Source of the DNA: an uncultured Propionivibrio sp.
Lineage (GTDB): Bacteria; Pseudomonadota; Gammaproteobacteria; Burkholderiales; Rhodocyclaceae
Assembly: GCA_937923255.1 (NCBI GenBank)
Contig: CALAIL010000048.1
Location: 1 to 64,000 of the forward strand
DNA length: 64,000 bases
Direction of reading: 5' to 3'
Position 1 is the stretch's first letter; every line of letters starts with the position of its first letter. The position numbers and the translations under genes are program-made. Shown here piece by piece: positions 1 through 9,644 of the stretch. Under the pieces are notes generated by a model. It saw only the letters and a list, made by a program, of their open reading frames with translations. It did not search any database and was not told where the DNA came from.

Positions 1-67
1 GCCTTGTCTTTTGGCAAAGTCGAGCCGCTATAAATTGTCTGGTTTCTAAAAAAGGCTGTCCGCAACC

Positions 68-275
68 CCGTATGGATAGGGCGTTTCCGGGCAGGCACCT
101 CTGTAACCCTTATAAATAAAGGGTTTCAGGGCAGTGGCACCGGAAACGCCCTAAATACGCGGGCTGGCGGGCAGGGCGCTCGGAGATGCCCTGTTTACGT
201 GGAGTTCAGGGCATTTCTTCTGAAATACCCTAAATATACGGGCTTCTGGGCGCCCCTTTCGGTGACGTCCGGAAT
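68..275. repeat. Hairpin array A (~40-bp period)
   Basis: Five modules of 30-31 nt start at 79, 121, 161, 201 and 240. Each begins with GG(G), ends with a run of C, and is an imperfect inverted repeat. They are joined by 9-11 nt AT-rich linkers such as TAAATACGC (152-160) and TGTTTACGT (192-200). The 5' arm of module 1 (79-90, GGGCGTTTCCGG) is the exact reverse complement of the 3' arm of module 2 (140-151). The array lies directly behind the stop of the symporter gene. Similar arrays occur at 31443-31848, 49311-49494 and 59640-59762. The function is unknown; 3'-end protection, termination or a gyrase/architectural site are possible. Confidence 0.85.
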
Positions 276-1640
276 TTAGATCCAGCCCAGGGTATTGGCG
301 AAGACGAGCAGGATCGCCAACGGCGCAAGGTAGCGCAATGCGGCCAGCCACAAGGCAGGCAGGGCGGATGCGGCGCTGCTGCCTTCGCGCATGTGCTGGA
401 GTACGTCGGTCTTTTGTTGGCACCAGCCGGTAAAGAGGGCGATGCACAGGGCGCCGACGGGCATGATCCACGCCGTGATCAGGTAGTCCCACAAATCAAA
501 GACGGTCTTGCCGAAGAAAGTCAGCTCTTTCCACGCGCCGAATGACAGCGCGGAAGGAATGCCAACGATAAAGATTGCCGTGCCGATCAGCCAGGTGTGA
601 CTGCGACGTTTGCCCTGGTTGTCGCGGATCGAAGAGGCGATCACCGTTTCCAGCATGGCGAACGCGGAGGTCAGGGTCGCAAACGAAACCAGCACCATGA
701 AAACGCCGAACAGCAGCCGGCCAAAAGGAATTTGCATGAAGACGGCGGGCAGCACCACGAAAATCAACCCCGGCCCCTGACCCGGCTCGAAACCGAGGGC
801 AAAAACCGCAGGAAAAATGACCAGACCGGCGAGCAGCGAAATCAGCAAATTGAGCCACATGACGCTGTTGCCGGCGCGGAAAACGTCCTGGTCCCGGCCC
901 AGATACGCCGCGTAAGTGATCATCGCCGAGACGCCGATGCTCAGTGCAAAGAACGCCTGGCCGAGCGCGATCAGCATGGTTTGCGGGTTCAGGTAGCGCC
1001 AGTCGGGCTTGAGCAGGAATTCGACGCCTTTCATCGCGCCCGGCAGCGTCAGCGAGCGTACGGCCAGCACGAGAAAAAGGATGAACAACGCCGGCATCAG
1101 ATACCGGTTGGCTTTTTCGATGCCTTCGGCAATGCCGCCTTGAACGACGGCGATCGTCAGCAGCATGAAAACCGCTTGGTAAGCCAGCGCGTTGGCCGGG
1201 CTGGCAATGGTTGCGCCGAACAGCGCCCCAAAATCCGCACCTGGATGTACTGCGCCGCTAAAGGCATGCACCACATAATTAAGCACCCAGCCGCCGACCA
1301 CGCTGTAAAACGACAGCAGCACAAAGCAGGCCGCAACGCCCATGCGCCCGACCCACGGCCATTGGCTGCCGGGTGCCAGCGTTCTGAATGCATCTACGGC
1401 GTTTTTGCCGCTTTTGCGACCGATATAAAATTCGGCCAGCAACACGGGCAGGCCGATCAGCACCGTAAATAACAGGAAGAGCATAAAAAAGACGGCGCCG
1501 CCGTTGGTGCCGGCCGTGTAGGGAAATTTCCAGATCGCGCCTAGGCCGATGGCCGAGCCGGCGGCGGACAGAATAAACCCGATTCGGGAAGACCATGAAG
1601 TAGATGCAGTAGATGCGGATGTGGACGCGGAAGTTTTCAT
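276..1640 (-). CDS. Sodium-dependent neurotransmitter:sodium symporter (SLC6/NSS family)
   Basis: A 454-residue inner-membrane protein with about eleven hydrophobic segments. The first helix carries the family signature around residues 20-45 (SAAGSAIGLGAIWKFPY followed by an NGG stretch), where bacterial NSS proteins unwind to bind Na+ and substrate. Bacterial members (LeuT, MhsT, TnaT types) usually import amino acids with Na+; the substrate here cannot be read from sequence. The N-terminus is unusually rich in Ser and Thr (residues 3-17). No strong Shine-Dalgarno is visible before the ATG at 1640. It is divergent from the degQ-like gene and ends at hairpin array A. Confidence 0.9.
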   Translation of the reverse strand: MKTSASTSASTASTSWSSRIGFILSAAGSAIGLGAIWKFPYTAGTNGGAVFFMLFLLFTVLIGLPVLLAEFYIGRKSGKNAVDAFRTLAPGSQWPWVGRMGVAACFVLLSFYSVVGGWVLNYVVHAFSGAVHPGADFGALFGATIASPANALAYQAVFMLLTIAVVQGGIAEGIEKANRYLMPALFILFLVLAVRSLTLPGAMKGVEFLLKPDWRYLNPQTMLIALGQAFFALSIGVSAMITYAAYLGRDQDVFRAGNSVMWLNLLISLLAGLVIFPAVFALGFEPGQGPGLIFVVLPAVFMQIPFGRLLFGVFMVLVSFATLTSAFAMLETVIASSIRDNQGKRRSHTWLIGTAIFIVGIPSALSFGAWKELTFFGKTVFDLWDYLITAWIMPVGALCIALFTGWCQQKTDVLQHMREGSSAASALPALWLAALRYLAPLAILLVFANTLGWI

Positions 1641-1967
1641 GGAAGATTTTTATTGTGGATGCGATGTTGAAAGGAACAATCCCTGAACGCTTCCGAATAC
1701 TGTGCGGAAATCTGGACGAACCAAGGATGCACTCAAGCGAGGGCGAAATTTTAACAAACCCCTCGGAGGCGACCAATTTGGCGCGCTGCGGATAGCATGC
1801 CTACAGTTGCGTTAGGTCTAAGTTTTACCCGAAATTATTTTTCTTAAGTCTGAGTTAAGTTTCCGCTGTTAGGATGGCTCCCGTAGAAATGGTCAGTGAT
1901 CTGCAATCTGCCCGTATTTCATCTTCCCTGTTTCTTTTGTATTTGGTTTTGCAAGGAGAATGTCGAT

Positions 1968-3419
1968 ATGACGCCGAAGAATTCCAGAACCTTTAAACGC
2001 GGCCTGACGGCCGCCGCCGTCGCCACCGTCGCCGCTTTCTCGATCATGGCGGTTTCGGCATGGCAGGAACGCCCGCTCTGGCCGGCTGAAGCGGCCGCGC
2101 CGGCGGCTTCGGCGCTGCCCGATATGAGCGCCATCGTAGAGCGTCACGGCGGCGCGGTGGTCAATATCAGCGTTTCCGGTACGACGAAAACCCAATCGGG
2201 GTTTCCGGGCTTCCCCGGCCTTGATCCGGATGACCCGTTCTTTGAATTTTTCCGCCATTTCCGCATTCCGGAGCAACGCGGCGAGCAGCGCATCCGCGGC
2301 CAGGGATCGGGCTTCATCATTCGGGAAGACGGCCTTGTCCTGACCAACGCGCACGTGATCGACGGCGCCGACGAAGTGGTCGTCAAGCTGACCGACAAGC
2401 GCGAATTCAAGGCAAAAGTCCTTGGCGCGGACAAAACGACCGATGTGGCCGTGCTGCGTATCGAAGGACGTAATTTGCCGACGGTCAAGATCGGTAGTTC
2501 GGCAAATACGCGCGTTGGCGAATGGGTGCTGGCGATCGGCTCGCCGTTCGGCTTCGAGAACAGTGCGACGGCGGGCATTATCTCGGCCAAGTCGCGCTCG
2601 CTGCCGGACGACAGCTACGTACCTTTCATCCAGACCGATGTGGCCGTGAATCCGGGCAACTCCGGCGGCCCGCTGTTCAATATGGCCGGGGAGGTGATCG
2701 GCATCAACTCGCAGATTTACAGCCGGTCCGGCGGTTATCAGGGGTTGTCGTTTGCCATTCCGATCGATGTGGCGATGAGTATCCAGGAACAGATCGTCAA
2801 ACACGGTAAAGTGCAGCGCGGAAAGCTGGGCGTCACGATTCAGGACGTCAACCAGTCGCTCGCCGAATCCTTTGGCCTGAACAAACCGGCCGGCGCCCTC
2901 ATTGCTTCGGTCGAAAACGGGAGTCCGGCCGCCAAGGCCGGGCTGGAAGCAGGCGACGTGATTTTGTCGATCAACGGCAAGGAAATCGTTTCATCGAACG
3001 AATTGCCGCCGTTGGTCGCTGCCGCCCGTCCGGGAGATACGGTCAAGCTGCAAGTCTGGCGTAAGGGCGGATCGCGCGAAATGTCGGTCAAGGTCGGCGG
3101 CCAGCAAAATGAGAAATCGGCCGGCGCCGGCAACAAGGATTCTTCCGAAGCGGCTAGCCGTCTGGGCGTAACGGCGCGCGCACTGAGCGGCGAAGAGCGC
3201 CGGCAGCTCGAACTGCGCGGTGGACTGCTGGTTGAAAATGCCCAGGGGGCGGCGGCGCGGGCAGGCATTCGCCGCGGCGATGTCATCCTCTCGGTTAACG
3301 GTGAGGCGGTATCGACGCCTGATCAGCTGCGCGGCATCATTGCCAAGGCGGGCAAGCGCGTGGCGCTGCTTGTCCAGCGTGAAAGCGTGCGGCTCTTTGT
3401 TCCGGTCGATCTGAAATGA
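1968..3419 (+). CDS. degQ: Periplasmic serine endoprotease, DegQ/MucD (HtrA) family
   Basis: A 483-residue HtrA protease. An N-terminal hydrophobic segment (about residues 15-30) acts as signal peptide or anchor. The trypsin-like domain shows the catalytic triad: His in NAHVIDGAD, Asp in TTDVAVLRI, and Ser in NPGNSGGPL. Two PDZ domains follow, one after LGVTIQDV and a second near the C-terminus. The family degrades and refolds damaged envelope proteins. The ATG at 1968 was chosen because AGGAG sits 9 nt upstream (1954-1958) and the product then starts with a normal export signal; upstream in-frame starts give an unlikely cysteine-rich extension. DegP and DegQ cannot be separated with certainty; mucD is an equal name. 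Confidence 0.9.
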   Translation: MTPKNSRTFKRGLTAAAVATVAAFSIMAVSAWQERPLWPAEAAAPAASALPDMSAIVERHGGAVVNISVSGTTKTQSGFPGFPGLDPDDPFFEFFRHFRIPEQRGEQRIRGQGSGFIIREDGLVLTNAHVIDGADEVVVKLTDKREFKAKVLGADKTTDVAVLRIEGRNLPTVKIGSSANTRVGEWVLAIGSPFGFENSATAGIISAKSRSLPDDSYVPFIQTDVAVNPGNSGGPLFNMAGEVIGINSQIYSRSGGYQGLSFAIPIDVAMSIQEQIVKHGKVQRGKLGVTIQDVNQSLAESFGLNKPAGALIASVENGSPAAKAGLEAGDVILSINGKEIVSSNELPPLVAAARPGDTVKLQVWRKGGSREMSVKVGGQQNEKSAGAGNKDSSEAASRLGVTARALSGEERRQLELRGGLLVENAQGAAARAGIRRGDVILSVNGEAVSTPDQLRGIIAKAGKRVALLVQRESVRLFVPVDLK

Positions 3420-3485
3420 GCTGAAATTCAGGCTTTTCATGGCGCCTGAACGCGTTTTCAGGTGCAGCGCCAATGGGTAGCGATA

Positions 3486-3516
3486 CAGGCCGGGCAGACT
3501 TGCCCGGCCTGTTGCC
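3486..3516 (+). terminator. Strong GC hairpin after degQ
   Basis: A perfect 11-bp stem (CAGGCCGGGCA, 3486-3496, and its complement 3501-3511) closes a 4-nt loop. Only two Ts follow, so it is a weak intrinsic terminator at best, but its position between degQ and aroC fits an end of transcript. A second imperfect stem around GCGCCTGAA / TTCAGGTGC lies about 25 nt upstream. Confidence 0.5.
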
Positions 3517-3612
3517 GTATGGCCGGCAGCGGCCAGAGGAAAAGCGCCTGCGGTATGCCGGGGAATGCTAGACTCCGCCCGTCTTTGCTTTTATCACGCG
3601 CGAGAAAATCCA

Positions 3613-4734
3613 ATGGCTGGCAATACGTTCGGAACCCTGTTTACCGTCACTTCTTTTGGTGAATCGCATGGCCCGGCGATCGGGTGCATCATCGATGGCT
3701 GCCCGCCCGGACTGGCGCTGGATAAGGCCGATATCCAGGCCGAACTGGATCGCCGCAGACCGGGGACTTCGCGCCATGTAACGCAGCGGCGTGAGCCGGA
3801 TACAGTGGAAATTCTTTCCGGCGTCTTTGACGGGCTGACGACCGGCACACCGATTGCCCTGCTGATTCGCAACCAGGATCAGCGTAGCAAGGATTACGCC
3901 AGTCTTGCCGAGACTTTCCGGCCGGGGCATGCCGACTACACCTATACGCAGAAATACGGCTTCCGTGACTATCGCGGCGGCGGCCGGGCTTCGGCGCGCG
4001 AGACGGCGGTGCGCGTAGCTGCGGGGGCTGTAGCGCGCAAGTGGCTAAAGGCGCGCTACGGCGTGTGCATCCGGGGATGGCTGAGCCAGCTGGGTGAAAT
4101 CGAGATCCCTTTTGTCGATGCGCTGGCAATTGGTAATAACCCGTTCTTTGCGCCGAATGCATCGTGCGTCCCGCAACTGGAAGCGTATATGGATGCGCTG
4201 CGCCAATCGGGCGATTCGGCGGGCGCAAAAATCTGCGTGACAGCCCACGGGGTGCCGCCAGGCTGGGGTGCGCCGGTGTTCGATCGGCTCGATGCCGATA
4301 TTGCTTACGCGATGATGGGCATCAATGCCGTCAAAGGCGTCGAGATCGGCGCGGGATTTGCAGCCGTGACGCAGAAAGGTTCGGAACACGGCGATGAAAT
4401 GACGCCCGCCGGTTTCCTCTCCAATCACGCGGGCGGCGTATTGGGCGGTATTTCGACCGGGCAGGACATTCGTGTCAATCTGGCCATCAAGCCTACGTCA
4501 AGCATCCGCCTGCCACGCCATTCGATCAATCTGGCCGGGCAGCCAGTGATGGTCGAAACGCAGGGTCGCCACGACCCGTGTGTTGGCATCCGCGCCGTAC
4601 CCGTAGCCGAGGCCATGCTCGCGCTCGTGCTTATCGACCATGCGTTGCGGCATCGCGGGCAATGTGGCGATGTGGTTTGCCAAACGCCAAAAATCGGCGG
4701 TGCAGCGCCGGTGCATTCGGAGCCTCCGGCATAA
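3613..4734 (+). CDS. aroC: Chorismate synthase
   Basis: A 373-residue enzyme catalysing the last shikimate step, EPSP to chorismate, with reduced FMN. Signatures seen include [18 protein letters not shown] near residue 15, the conserved [10 protein letters not shown] segment around residue 125 and [13 protein letters not shown] near residue 275. Length matches the family. The ATG at 3613 gives the standard start MAGNTFG; a longer frame from 3565 adds 16 non-conserved residues. Chorismate feeds the tryptophan genes found later in the window. Confidence 0.96.
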   Translation: MAGNTFGTLFTVTSFGESHGPAIGCIIDGCPPGLALDKADIQAELDRRRPGTSRHVTQRREPDTVEILSGVFDGLTTGTPIALLIRNQDQRSKDYASLAETFRPGHADYTYTQKYGFRDYRGGGRASARETAVRVAAGAVARKWLKARYGVCIRGWLSQLGEIEIPFVDALAIGNNPFFAPNASCVPQLEAYMDALRQSGDSAGAKICVTAHGVPPGWGAPVFDRLDADIAYAMMGINAVKGVEIGAGFAAVTQKGSEHGDEMTPAGFLSNHAGGVLGGISTGQDIRVNLAIKPTSSIRLPRHSINLAGQPVMVETQGRHDPCVGIRAVPVAEAMLALVLIDHALRHRGQCGDVVCQTPKIGGAAPVHSEPPA

Positions 4735-4867
4735 AACCATGCGCATACGGGATCCTGCCGGGTTTGCGGAAACGGAAAGCATCGAGCGAACAGGGCAACA
4801 GGGCAAACGATCCGGAAAGATCCGTTGTGGTATTGCACGTTGCGGGGCGGCAATCCCCCCGGATTTG

Positions 4868-4896
4868 CTGACAGTCATAGGTGTCCATGCGATAAT
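4868..4896 (+). promoter_or_regulatory. Sigma70-type promoter for leuCDB
   Basis: CTGACA at 4868-4873 and GATAAT at 4891-4896 are separated by exactly 17 nt, each one mismatch from consensus. Transcription would start near 4903, giving a leader of about 65 nt before leuC. No leucine-rich leader peptide is visible in that leader. Confidence 0.7.
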
Positions 4897-4967
4897 CTTT
4901 ACTCCTCGCGGCGAGGCCCAGCGGCGGCTTGGCTTCGTCATTTTGTAGGTTTGCGGGTAGTTGATCG

Positions 4968-6383
4968 ATGCCGAAAAGTTTGTACGAAAAATTGTGGGAA
5001 AGCCATGTCATCCATGAAGAGCAAGACGGCACGGCGCTGATTTATATTGACCGTCATCTGGTGCATGAGGTGACGAGTCCGCAGGCCTTCGAGGGGCTTA
5101 AGCTAGCTGGACGCAGACCATGGCGTGTTTCTTCGATCGTGGCGACTGCTGATCACAATACGCCGACGGATCATTGGGAATGCGGTATCGAGGACCCTGT
5201 GTCGCGTTTGCAGGTCGAAACGCTCGATACGAATATTCACGAAACGGGCGCGCTGGCCTATTTCCCTTTCAAGGACCGGCGGCAAGGTGTAATTCACGTG
5301 ATCGGCCCGGAAAACGGCACCATCCTGCCGGGGATGACGGTCGTGTGTGGTGATTCGCATACCAGCACGCACGGCGCATTCGCCTGCATGGCACTGGGTA
5401 TCGGCACTTCGGAGGTCGAGCATGTGCTGGCGACGCAGTGTTTGCTGCAAAAAAAGTCAAAGACGCTGTTGATTCGTGTCAATGGTCGGTTGGGCAGGGG
5501 GGTAACGGCCAAGGATATTGCTCTGGCGGTGATTGGCCGCATCGGCACGGCGGGGGGAACGGGCTACGCTATTGAGTTTGCTGGCAGCGCCGTGCGCAGC
5601 TTGTCGATGGAAGGGCGCATGACCCTGTGCAATATGGCGATTGAGGCCGGCGCGCGGATGGGCTTCGTCGGCGTCGATGAGGTGACGATCGACTACCTGA
5701 AGGGGCGCGACTTCGCGCCGAAAGGCGGGTTGTGGGATGCTGCCGTCGCTTACTGGCGGACATTGCATAGCGATGAAGGGGCGCATTTTGACCGCATCGT
5801 CGAGTTGTGCGGTGAAGACATCCAGCCGCAGGTGACGTGGGGAACTTCGCCGGAAATGGTTGTCCCGGTGGGCGGTAAGGTGCCCGATCCAGCGCGGGAA
5901 AGCGACCCGATTCGGCGTGAGGCTATTGAACGCGCCTTGCAGTACATGGGGCTGAACCCCAACATGCCGGTTGATGCGATTTCAGTAGACAAGATTTTCA
6001 TCGGTTCCTGCACCAATTCGCGCATCGAAGATTTGCGTGCGGCAGCGCAGGTGTTGAAAGGGCGAAAAATTGCCGCCAACATCAAGCAAGCGCTGGCAGT
6101 GCCCGGTTCCGGGCTGGTGCGTGAGCAGGCCGAGCGAGAGGGGTTAGATCGAGTGTTTATCGAAGCGGGTTTCGAGTGGCGCCAGCCGGGCTGCTCGATG
6201 TGCCTGGCGATGAATGCTGATCGGCTATTGCCGGGCGAGCGCTGTGCCTCGACCTCGAACCGAAATTTCGAAGGCCGTCAGGGCGCGGGCAGCCGTACGC
6301 ATCTGGTAAGCCCGGCAATGGCAGCAGCAGCGGCGATTGCCGGTCATTTCGTCGATGTTCGTAATTTATTGCAAGGAGACTGA
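4968..6383 (+). CDS. leuC: 3-isopropylmalate dehydratase large subunit
   Basis: A 471-residue aconitase-family protein that, with LeuD, isomerises 2-isopropylmalate to 3-isopropylmalate in leucine synthesis. The [4Fe-4S] ligands are visible as the Cys of GSCTNSR (about residue 348) and the two Cys of GCSMCLAMN (about residues 408-411). The HTSTHGAFA and GDSHT region around residue 127 is standard. It is first in a unit with an entericidin-like gene, leuD and leuB, and is preceded by a good promoter. Confidence 0.96.
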   Translation: MPKSLYEKLWESHVIHEEQDGTALIYIDRHLVHEVTSPQAFEGLKLAGRRPWRVSSIVATADHNTPTDHWECGIEDPVSRLQVETLDTNIHETGALAYFPFKDRRQGVIHVIGPENGTILPGMTVVCGDSHTSTHGAFACMALGIGTSEVEHVLATQCLLQKKSKTLLIRVNGRLGRGVTAKDIALAVIGRIGTAGGTGYAIEFAGSAVRSLSMEGRMTLCNMAIEAGARMGFVGVDEVTIDYLKGRDFAPKGGLWDAAVAYWRTLHSDEGAHFDRIVELCGEDIQPQVTWGTSPEMVVPVGGKVPDPARESDPIRREAIERALQYMGLNPNMPVDAISVDKIFIGSCTNSRIEDLRAAAQVLKGRKIAANIKQALAVPGSGLVREQAEREGLDRVFIEAGFEWRQPGCSMCLAMNADRLLPGERCASTSNRNFEGRQGAGSRTHLVSPAMAAAAAIAGHFVDVRNLLQGD

Positions 6384-6384
6384 T

Positions 6385-6513
6385 ATGAAAAAAATCGTAA
6401 GCGTGCTTACTATCCTGGCGTCCCTGATGGCGCTTTCCGCCTGTAATACGGTACAGGGTGTTGGACGGGATATCGAACGCGGTGGACAGGCTATCGAACG
6501 TGCGGCGCGATAA
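6385..6513 (+). CDS. Entericidin A/B-family small lipoprotein
   Basis: A 42-residue lipoprotein. It starts MKKIVSVLTIL, has a lipobox LSAC (Cys about residue 20), then the typical entericidin tail with NTVQGVGRDIERGG. The ATG follows the leuC stop by one nucleotide and AAGGAG (6373-6378, inside the end of leuC) is its ribosome site. Entericidin-like genes between leuC and leuD are common in betaproteobacteria. In E. coli entericidin B is linked to stationary-phase lysis and A is its antidote; whether that applies here is unknown. Confidence 0.9.
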   Translation: MKKIVSVLTILASLMALSACNTVQGVGRDIERGGQAIERAAR

Positions 6514-6528
6514 GCGCAAAACCCGGTC

Positions 6529-7167
6529 ATGGAGAAATTCGATCGCCTGGAAGGCTTGGTGGCGCCGCTCGACCGCGTCAACGTCGATACCGACGCCATC
6601 ATCCCCAAGCAGTTTTTGAAGTCGATCAAACGCTCAGGGTTTGGCCCAAATCTGTTTGATGAATGGCGCTATATGGATGTCGGTCAGCCGGGGGAGGATT
6701 GCACTCAACGTCCCCGGAACCCTGATTTTGTGCTCAACCAGCCGCGCTACCAGGGCGCGACGATTCTGCTCACGCGCAAGAATTTCGGTTGTGGCAGTTC
6801 GCGTGAGCATGCGCCCTGGGCTTTGCTTGACTACGGTTTTCGCGTCATTCTGGCCGAGAGTTTTGCCGACATTTTTTTCAACAACTGTTTCAAGAATGGC
6901 ATTTTGCCGATTACGCAGCCGGCCGAAGAAATTGAGGCCCTGTTCCGGGAGGTGGAAGCTACGCCCGGTTTCCGGCTGACGGTCGATTTACCATCCCAGA
7001 CCGTGGTGCGCCCGGATGGACGTGTACTCCGTTTCGATATCGACCCCTTCCGCAAGGAATGCCTGCTCAACGGCTGGGATGATATCGGCCTGACATTGCG
7101 CCATGCCGACAAAATCCGTGCATTTGAGGAACGCCGGCGCGCCAGTCAGCCATGGCTGTTTGCATGA
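6529..7167 (+). CDS. leuD: 3-isopropylmalate dehydratase small subunit
   Basis: A 212-residue swivel-domain partner of LeuC. Recognised by the N-terminal [17 protein letters not shown] segment (about residues 15-32) and the [13 protein letters not shown] substrate loop (about residues 86-98). Length matches bacterial LeuD. It begins 15 nt after the entericidin-like gene and lies 37 nt before leuB, so one transcript is likely. Confidence 0.96.
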   Translation: MEKFDRLEGLVAPLDRVNVDTDAIIPKQFLKSIKRSGFGPNLFDEWRYMDVGQPGEDCTQRPRNPDFVLNQPRYQGATILLTRKNFGCGSSREHAPWALLDYGFRVILAESFADIFFNNCFKNGILPITQPAEEIEALFREVEATPGFRLTVDLPSQTVVRPDGRVLRFDIDPFRKECLLNGWDDIGLTLRHADKIRAFEERRRASQPWLFA

Positions 7168-7204
7168 TGGTCAAAGAAAAGACGCAAAATAAAAGGAAAC
7201 GCGA

Positions 7205-8269
7205 GTGAAAATCTGTGTTCTACCGGGTGATGGCATTGGTATTGAGATTACAGCGCAGGCCGTGCGTGTGCTCGAAGCGCTTGGCCTGGGCTTTGAAATA
7301 GAACAGGCGCTGCTGGGGGGCTGTGCGGTAGACGCGACGGGGGATCCTTATCCGGAAGCGACACAAAAGCTGGCGCAGGCCGCCGATGCTGTGTTACTTG
7401 GCGCCGTTGGCGGGCCGAAATGGGACGGGTTGCCGCGTGAACAGCGGCCGGAACGCGGATTGCTCGGTATTCGCAAGCAGCTTGGTTTGTTTGCCAATCT
7501 CCGACCTGCAGTGCTGTATCCTGAATTGTCGAATGCTTCGACACTCAAGCCGGAAGTCGTATCAGGGTTAGATATTCTGATCGTGCGCGAATTGACGGGC
7601 GATATCTATTTCGGCCAGCCGCGCGGTATTGAATTGCGCTCGATTGATAACGTACAGCAGCGCTATGGCTACAACACCATGCATTACGACGAAGGAGAAG
7701 TCCGTCGTATTGGCCGCGTGGCTTTCGAAGCGGCGTGCAAGCGCGGCAAGCGACTGTGTTCAGTCGACAAAATGAACGTGCTGGAGACGACGCAACTTTG
7801 GCGCGATGTAATGAATGAACTGGCGCCCGAGTATCCGGAGGTGACGCTGACGCACATGCTGGTCGACAATTGCGCCATGCAATTGGTGCGTGCGCCGAAG
7901 CAGTTTGATGTGATCGTCACCGGCAATATGTTCGGTGACATTCTGTCGGATGAAGCGTCGATGTTGACGGGTTCCATCGGTATGTTGCCTTCGGCTTCGC
8001 TGGATGCGAACAATAAAGGGTTGTACGAACCGAGTCACGGCTCGGCGCCCGATATTGCGGGCAAAAACCTCGCCAATCCACTGGCGACAATTCTGTCGGC
8101 GGCGATGATGCTGCGTTATACCTTCGCTCTGGAAGAGGCTGCCCAACGTGTCGAAACGGCAGTCAAAAAAGTGTTGGCGCAAGGCTATCGTACAAGCGAT
8201 ATCTATGAACCGGGAACCCAAAAGTTGGGCACAAGGGAAATGGGTGAGGCAGTGTTGAAAAATCTGTAA
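7205..8269 (+). CDS. leuB: 3-isopropylmalate dehydrogenase
   Basis: A 354-residue NAD-dependent oxidative decarboxylase that makes 2-ketoisocaproate in leucine synthesis. Visible signatures: [10 protein letters not shown] at the start, [11 protein letters not shown] (about residue 138), and the metal-binding block with [17 protein letters not shown] (about residue 240), plus [13 protein letters not shown]. The start is GTG at 7205; the AAAAGGAAAC stretch a few bases upstream serves as ribosome site. Confidence 0.96.
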   Translation: MKICVLPGDGIGIEITAQAVRVLEALGLGFEIEQALLGGCAVDATGDPYPEATQKLAQAADAVLLGAVGGPKWDGLPREQRPERGLLGIRKQLGLFANLRPAVLYPELSNASTLKPEVVSGLDILIVRELTGDIYFGQPRGIELRSIDNVQQRYGYNTMHYDEGEVRRIGRVAFEAACKRGKRLCSVDKMNVLETTQLWRDVMNELAPEYPEVTLTHMLVDNCAMQLVRAPKQFDVIVTGNMFGDILSDEASMLTGSIGMLPSASLDANNKGLYEPSHGSAPDIAGKNLANPLATILSAAMMLRYTFALEEAAQRVETAVKKVLAQGYRTSDIYEPGTQKLGTREMGEAVLKNL

Positions 8270-8354
8270 GAAACGCGATGAGGCAATCCGGATTTGCTTG
8301 TATTTTGATTTTTTGTTTTTACGATTTCTACGATTTTTAGGTTAAGGAATGGCA

Positions 8355-9482
8355 ATGAAAAAAGTCGGTCTGGTTGGGTGGCGCGGCATGGTGGGATCGG
8401 TGCTGATGCAGCGCATGGTGGAAGAGGGTGATTTTGCCCATATTGACCCAGTGTATTTTTCAACTTCTTCGGCAGGCAGCAAGGCCCCATCGCTGGGCGG
8501 TAAGGATGGTGGTGTGTTGCAAGATGCAATGTCCGTTGAAACGCTCAAAAAAATGGACATTATTGTTACCTGCCAAGGCGGCGATTACACCAAGGAGATC
8601 TTTCCAAAGCTCAGGGCAGCGGGCTGGAATGGTCACTGGATCGATGCGGCATCGACACTGCGTATGGACAAGGAGGCAGTGATTGTCCTTGACCCAGTCA
8701 ATTTACACGTCATCAAAGATGCGCTGGCTAAAGGGGGGAAGAACTGGATTGGTGGTAATTGTACGGTTTCGCTGATGCTGATGGGCTTGGGAGGATTGTT
8801 CCGCCAAGGCCTCATCGAATGGGTGTCGGCAATGACCTATCAGGCAGCCTCCGGCGCGGGCGCGCAAAATATGCGCGAGCTGCTCGAACAGATGGGGGCG
8901 CTGCATGAGGCAGTCAAAACGGAGTTGTCCAATCCTGCTTCGGCGATTCTTGATATTGATCGCAAGGTGGCTGAAACGATGCACTCCCCCACTTTCCCAA
9001 CCAAAAATTTCCGCAATACGGCATTGGCTGGCAGCCTGATTCCCTGGATCGACGTAGCTTACGAACATGGACAGTCGAAAGAAGAGTGGAAGGGTGGTGC
9101 CGAATGCAACAAGATTCTTGGACTGCCACCGTTCCGTTCGCCCGGCAGCATTCCGGTGGATGGGCTATGCGTGCGTATTGGTGCAATGCGTTGCCATTCG
9201 CAGGGGCTAACGATCAAACTCAAAAATGATGCGCCAGTCGATGAACTTGCTGACATCATTGCCAAAAGCAATCAATGGGCCAAGGTTGTCCCCAACGAGC
9301 GCGAACTGAGCGAACGCGAACTGACACCTGCCGCCGTGACGGGCACGTTGACCGTGCCGGTCGGCCGTTTGCACAAGCTGGCGATGGGGCCGGAATACCT
9401 TGGGGCTTTTACGGTGGGCGACCAATTGCTCTGGGGGGCCTCCGAACCTTTACGCCGAATGCTGCGCATCTTGCTCGACTGA
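8355..9482 (+). CDS. asd: Aspartate-semialdehyde dehydrogenase
   Basis: A 375-residue enzyme reducing aspartyl phosphate to the semialdehyde used for lysine, threonine, methionine and diaminopimelate. The N-terminus ([13 protein letters not shown]) is the NADP-binding loop and the catalytic Cys is in GGNCTVSLM (about residue 133). Two ATGs lie in frame, at 8349 and 8355. AAGGA ends at 8348, so only the second has a workable spacing (6 nt), and it also aligns with E. coli Asd. Confidence 0.95.
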   Translation: MKKVGLVGWRGMVGSVLMQRMVEEGDFAHIDPVYFSTSSAGSKAPSLGGKDGGVLQDAMSVETLKKMDIIVTCQGGDYTKEIFPKLRAAGWNGHWIDAASTLRMDKEAVIVLDPVNLHVIKDALAKGGKNWIGGNCTVSLMLMGLGGLFRQGLIEWVSAMTYQAASGAGAQNMRELLEQMGALHEAVKTELSNPASAILDIDRKVAETMHSPTFPTKNFRNTALAGSLIPWIDVAYEHGQSKEEWKGGAECNKILGLPPFRSPGSIPVDGLCVRIGAMRCHSQGLTIKLKNDAPVDELADIIAKSNQWAKVVPNERELSERELTPAAVTGTLTVPVGRLHKLAMGPEYLGAFTVGDQLLWGASEPLRRMLRILLD

Positions 9483-9521
9483 AACCTGCCCGATTCAATG
9501 CCGTTGTGTTGTCGATATGAC

Positions 9522-9550
9522 AAAATCGGGGCTTATGCCCTGATTTTTTT
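9522..9550 (+). terminator. Intrinsic terminator after asd
   Basis: Stem AAAATCGGGGC (9522-9532), loop TTAT, and partner GCCCTGATTTT (9537-9547) with one G-U pair, running into seven Ts. It ends the leu/asd transcript before fimV. Confidence 0.9.
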
Positions 9551-9644
9551 ACAACGTTCTTAAGTTTAGAAGCATGTTTAGCTTGCATGCCTAACTCCAT
9601 GATGTTAATTTAATATTTCCAATAAAAGAAGTTCAGGGTGTGCC

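Noticed and set aside
68-275. CRISPR array
   Set aside because: Spacing and unit length are regular, but the joining segments are only 9-11 nt and themselves similar, the units are divergent palindromes, and no cas gene is present.
597-1472. 291-residue frame opposite the symporter gene
   Set aside because: Antisense shadow of a well supported gene with a residue make-up dominated by Arg, Gln and His.
1893-2804. 303-residue frame opposite degQ
   Set aside because: Shadow of the protease gene, without motifs.
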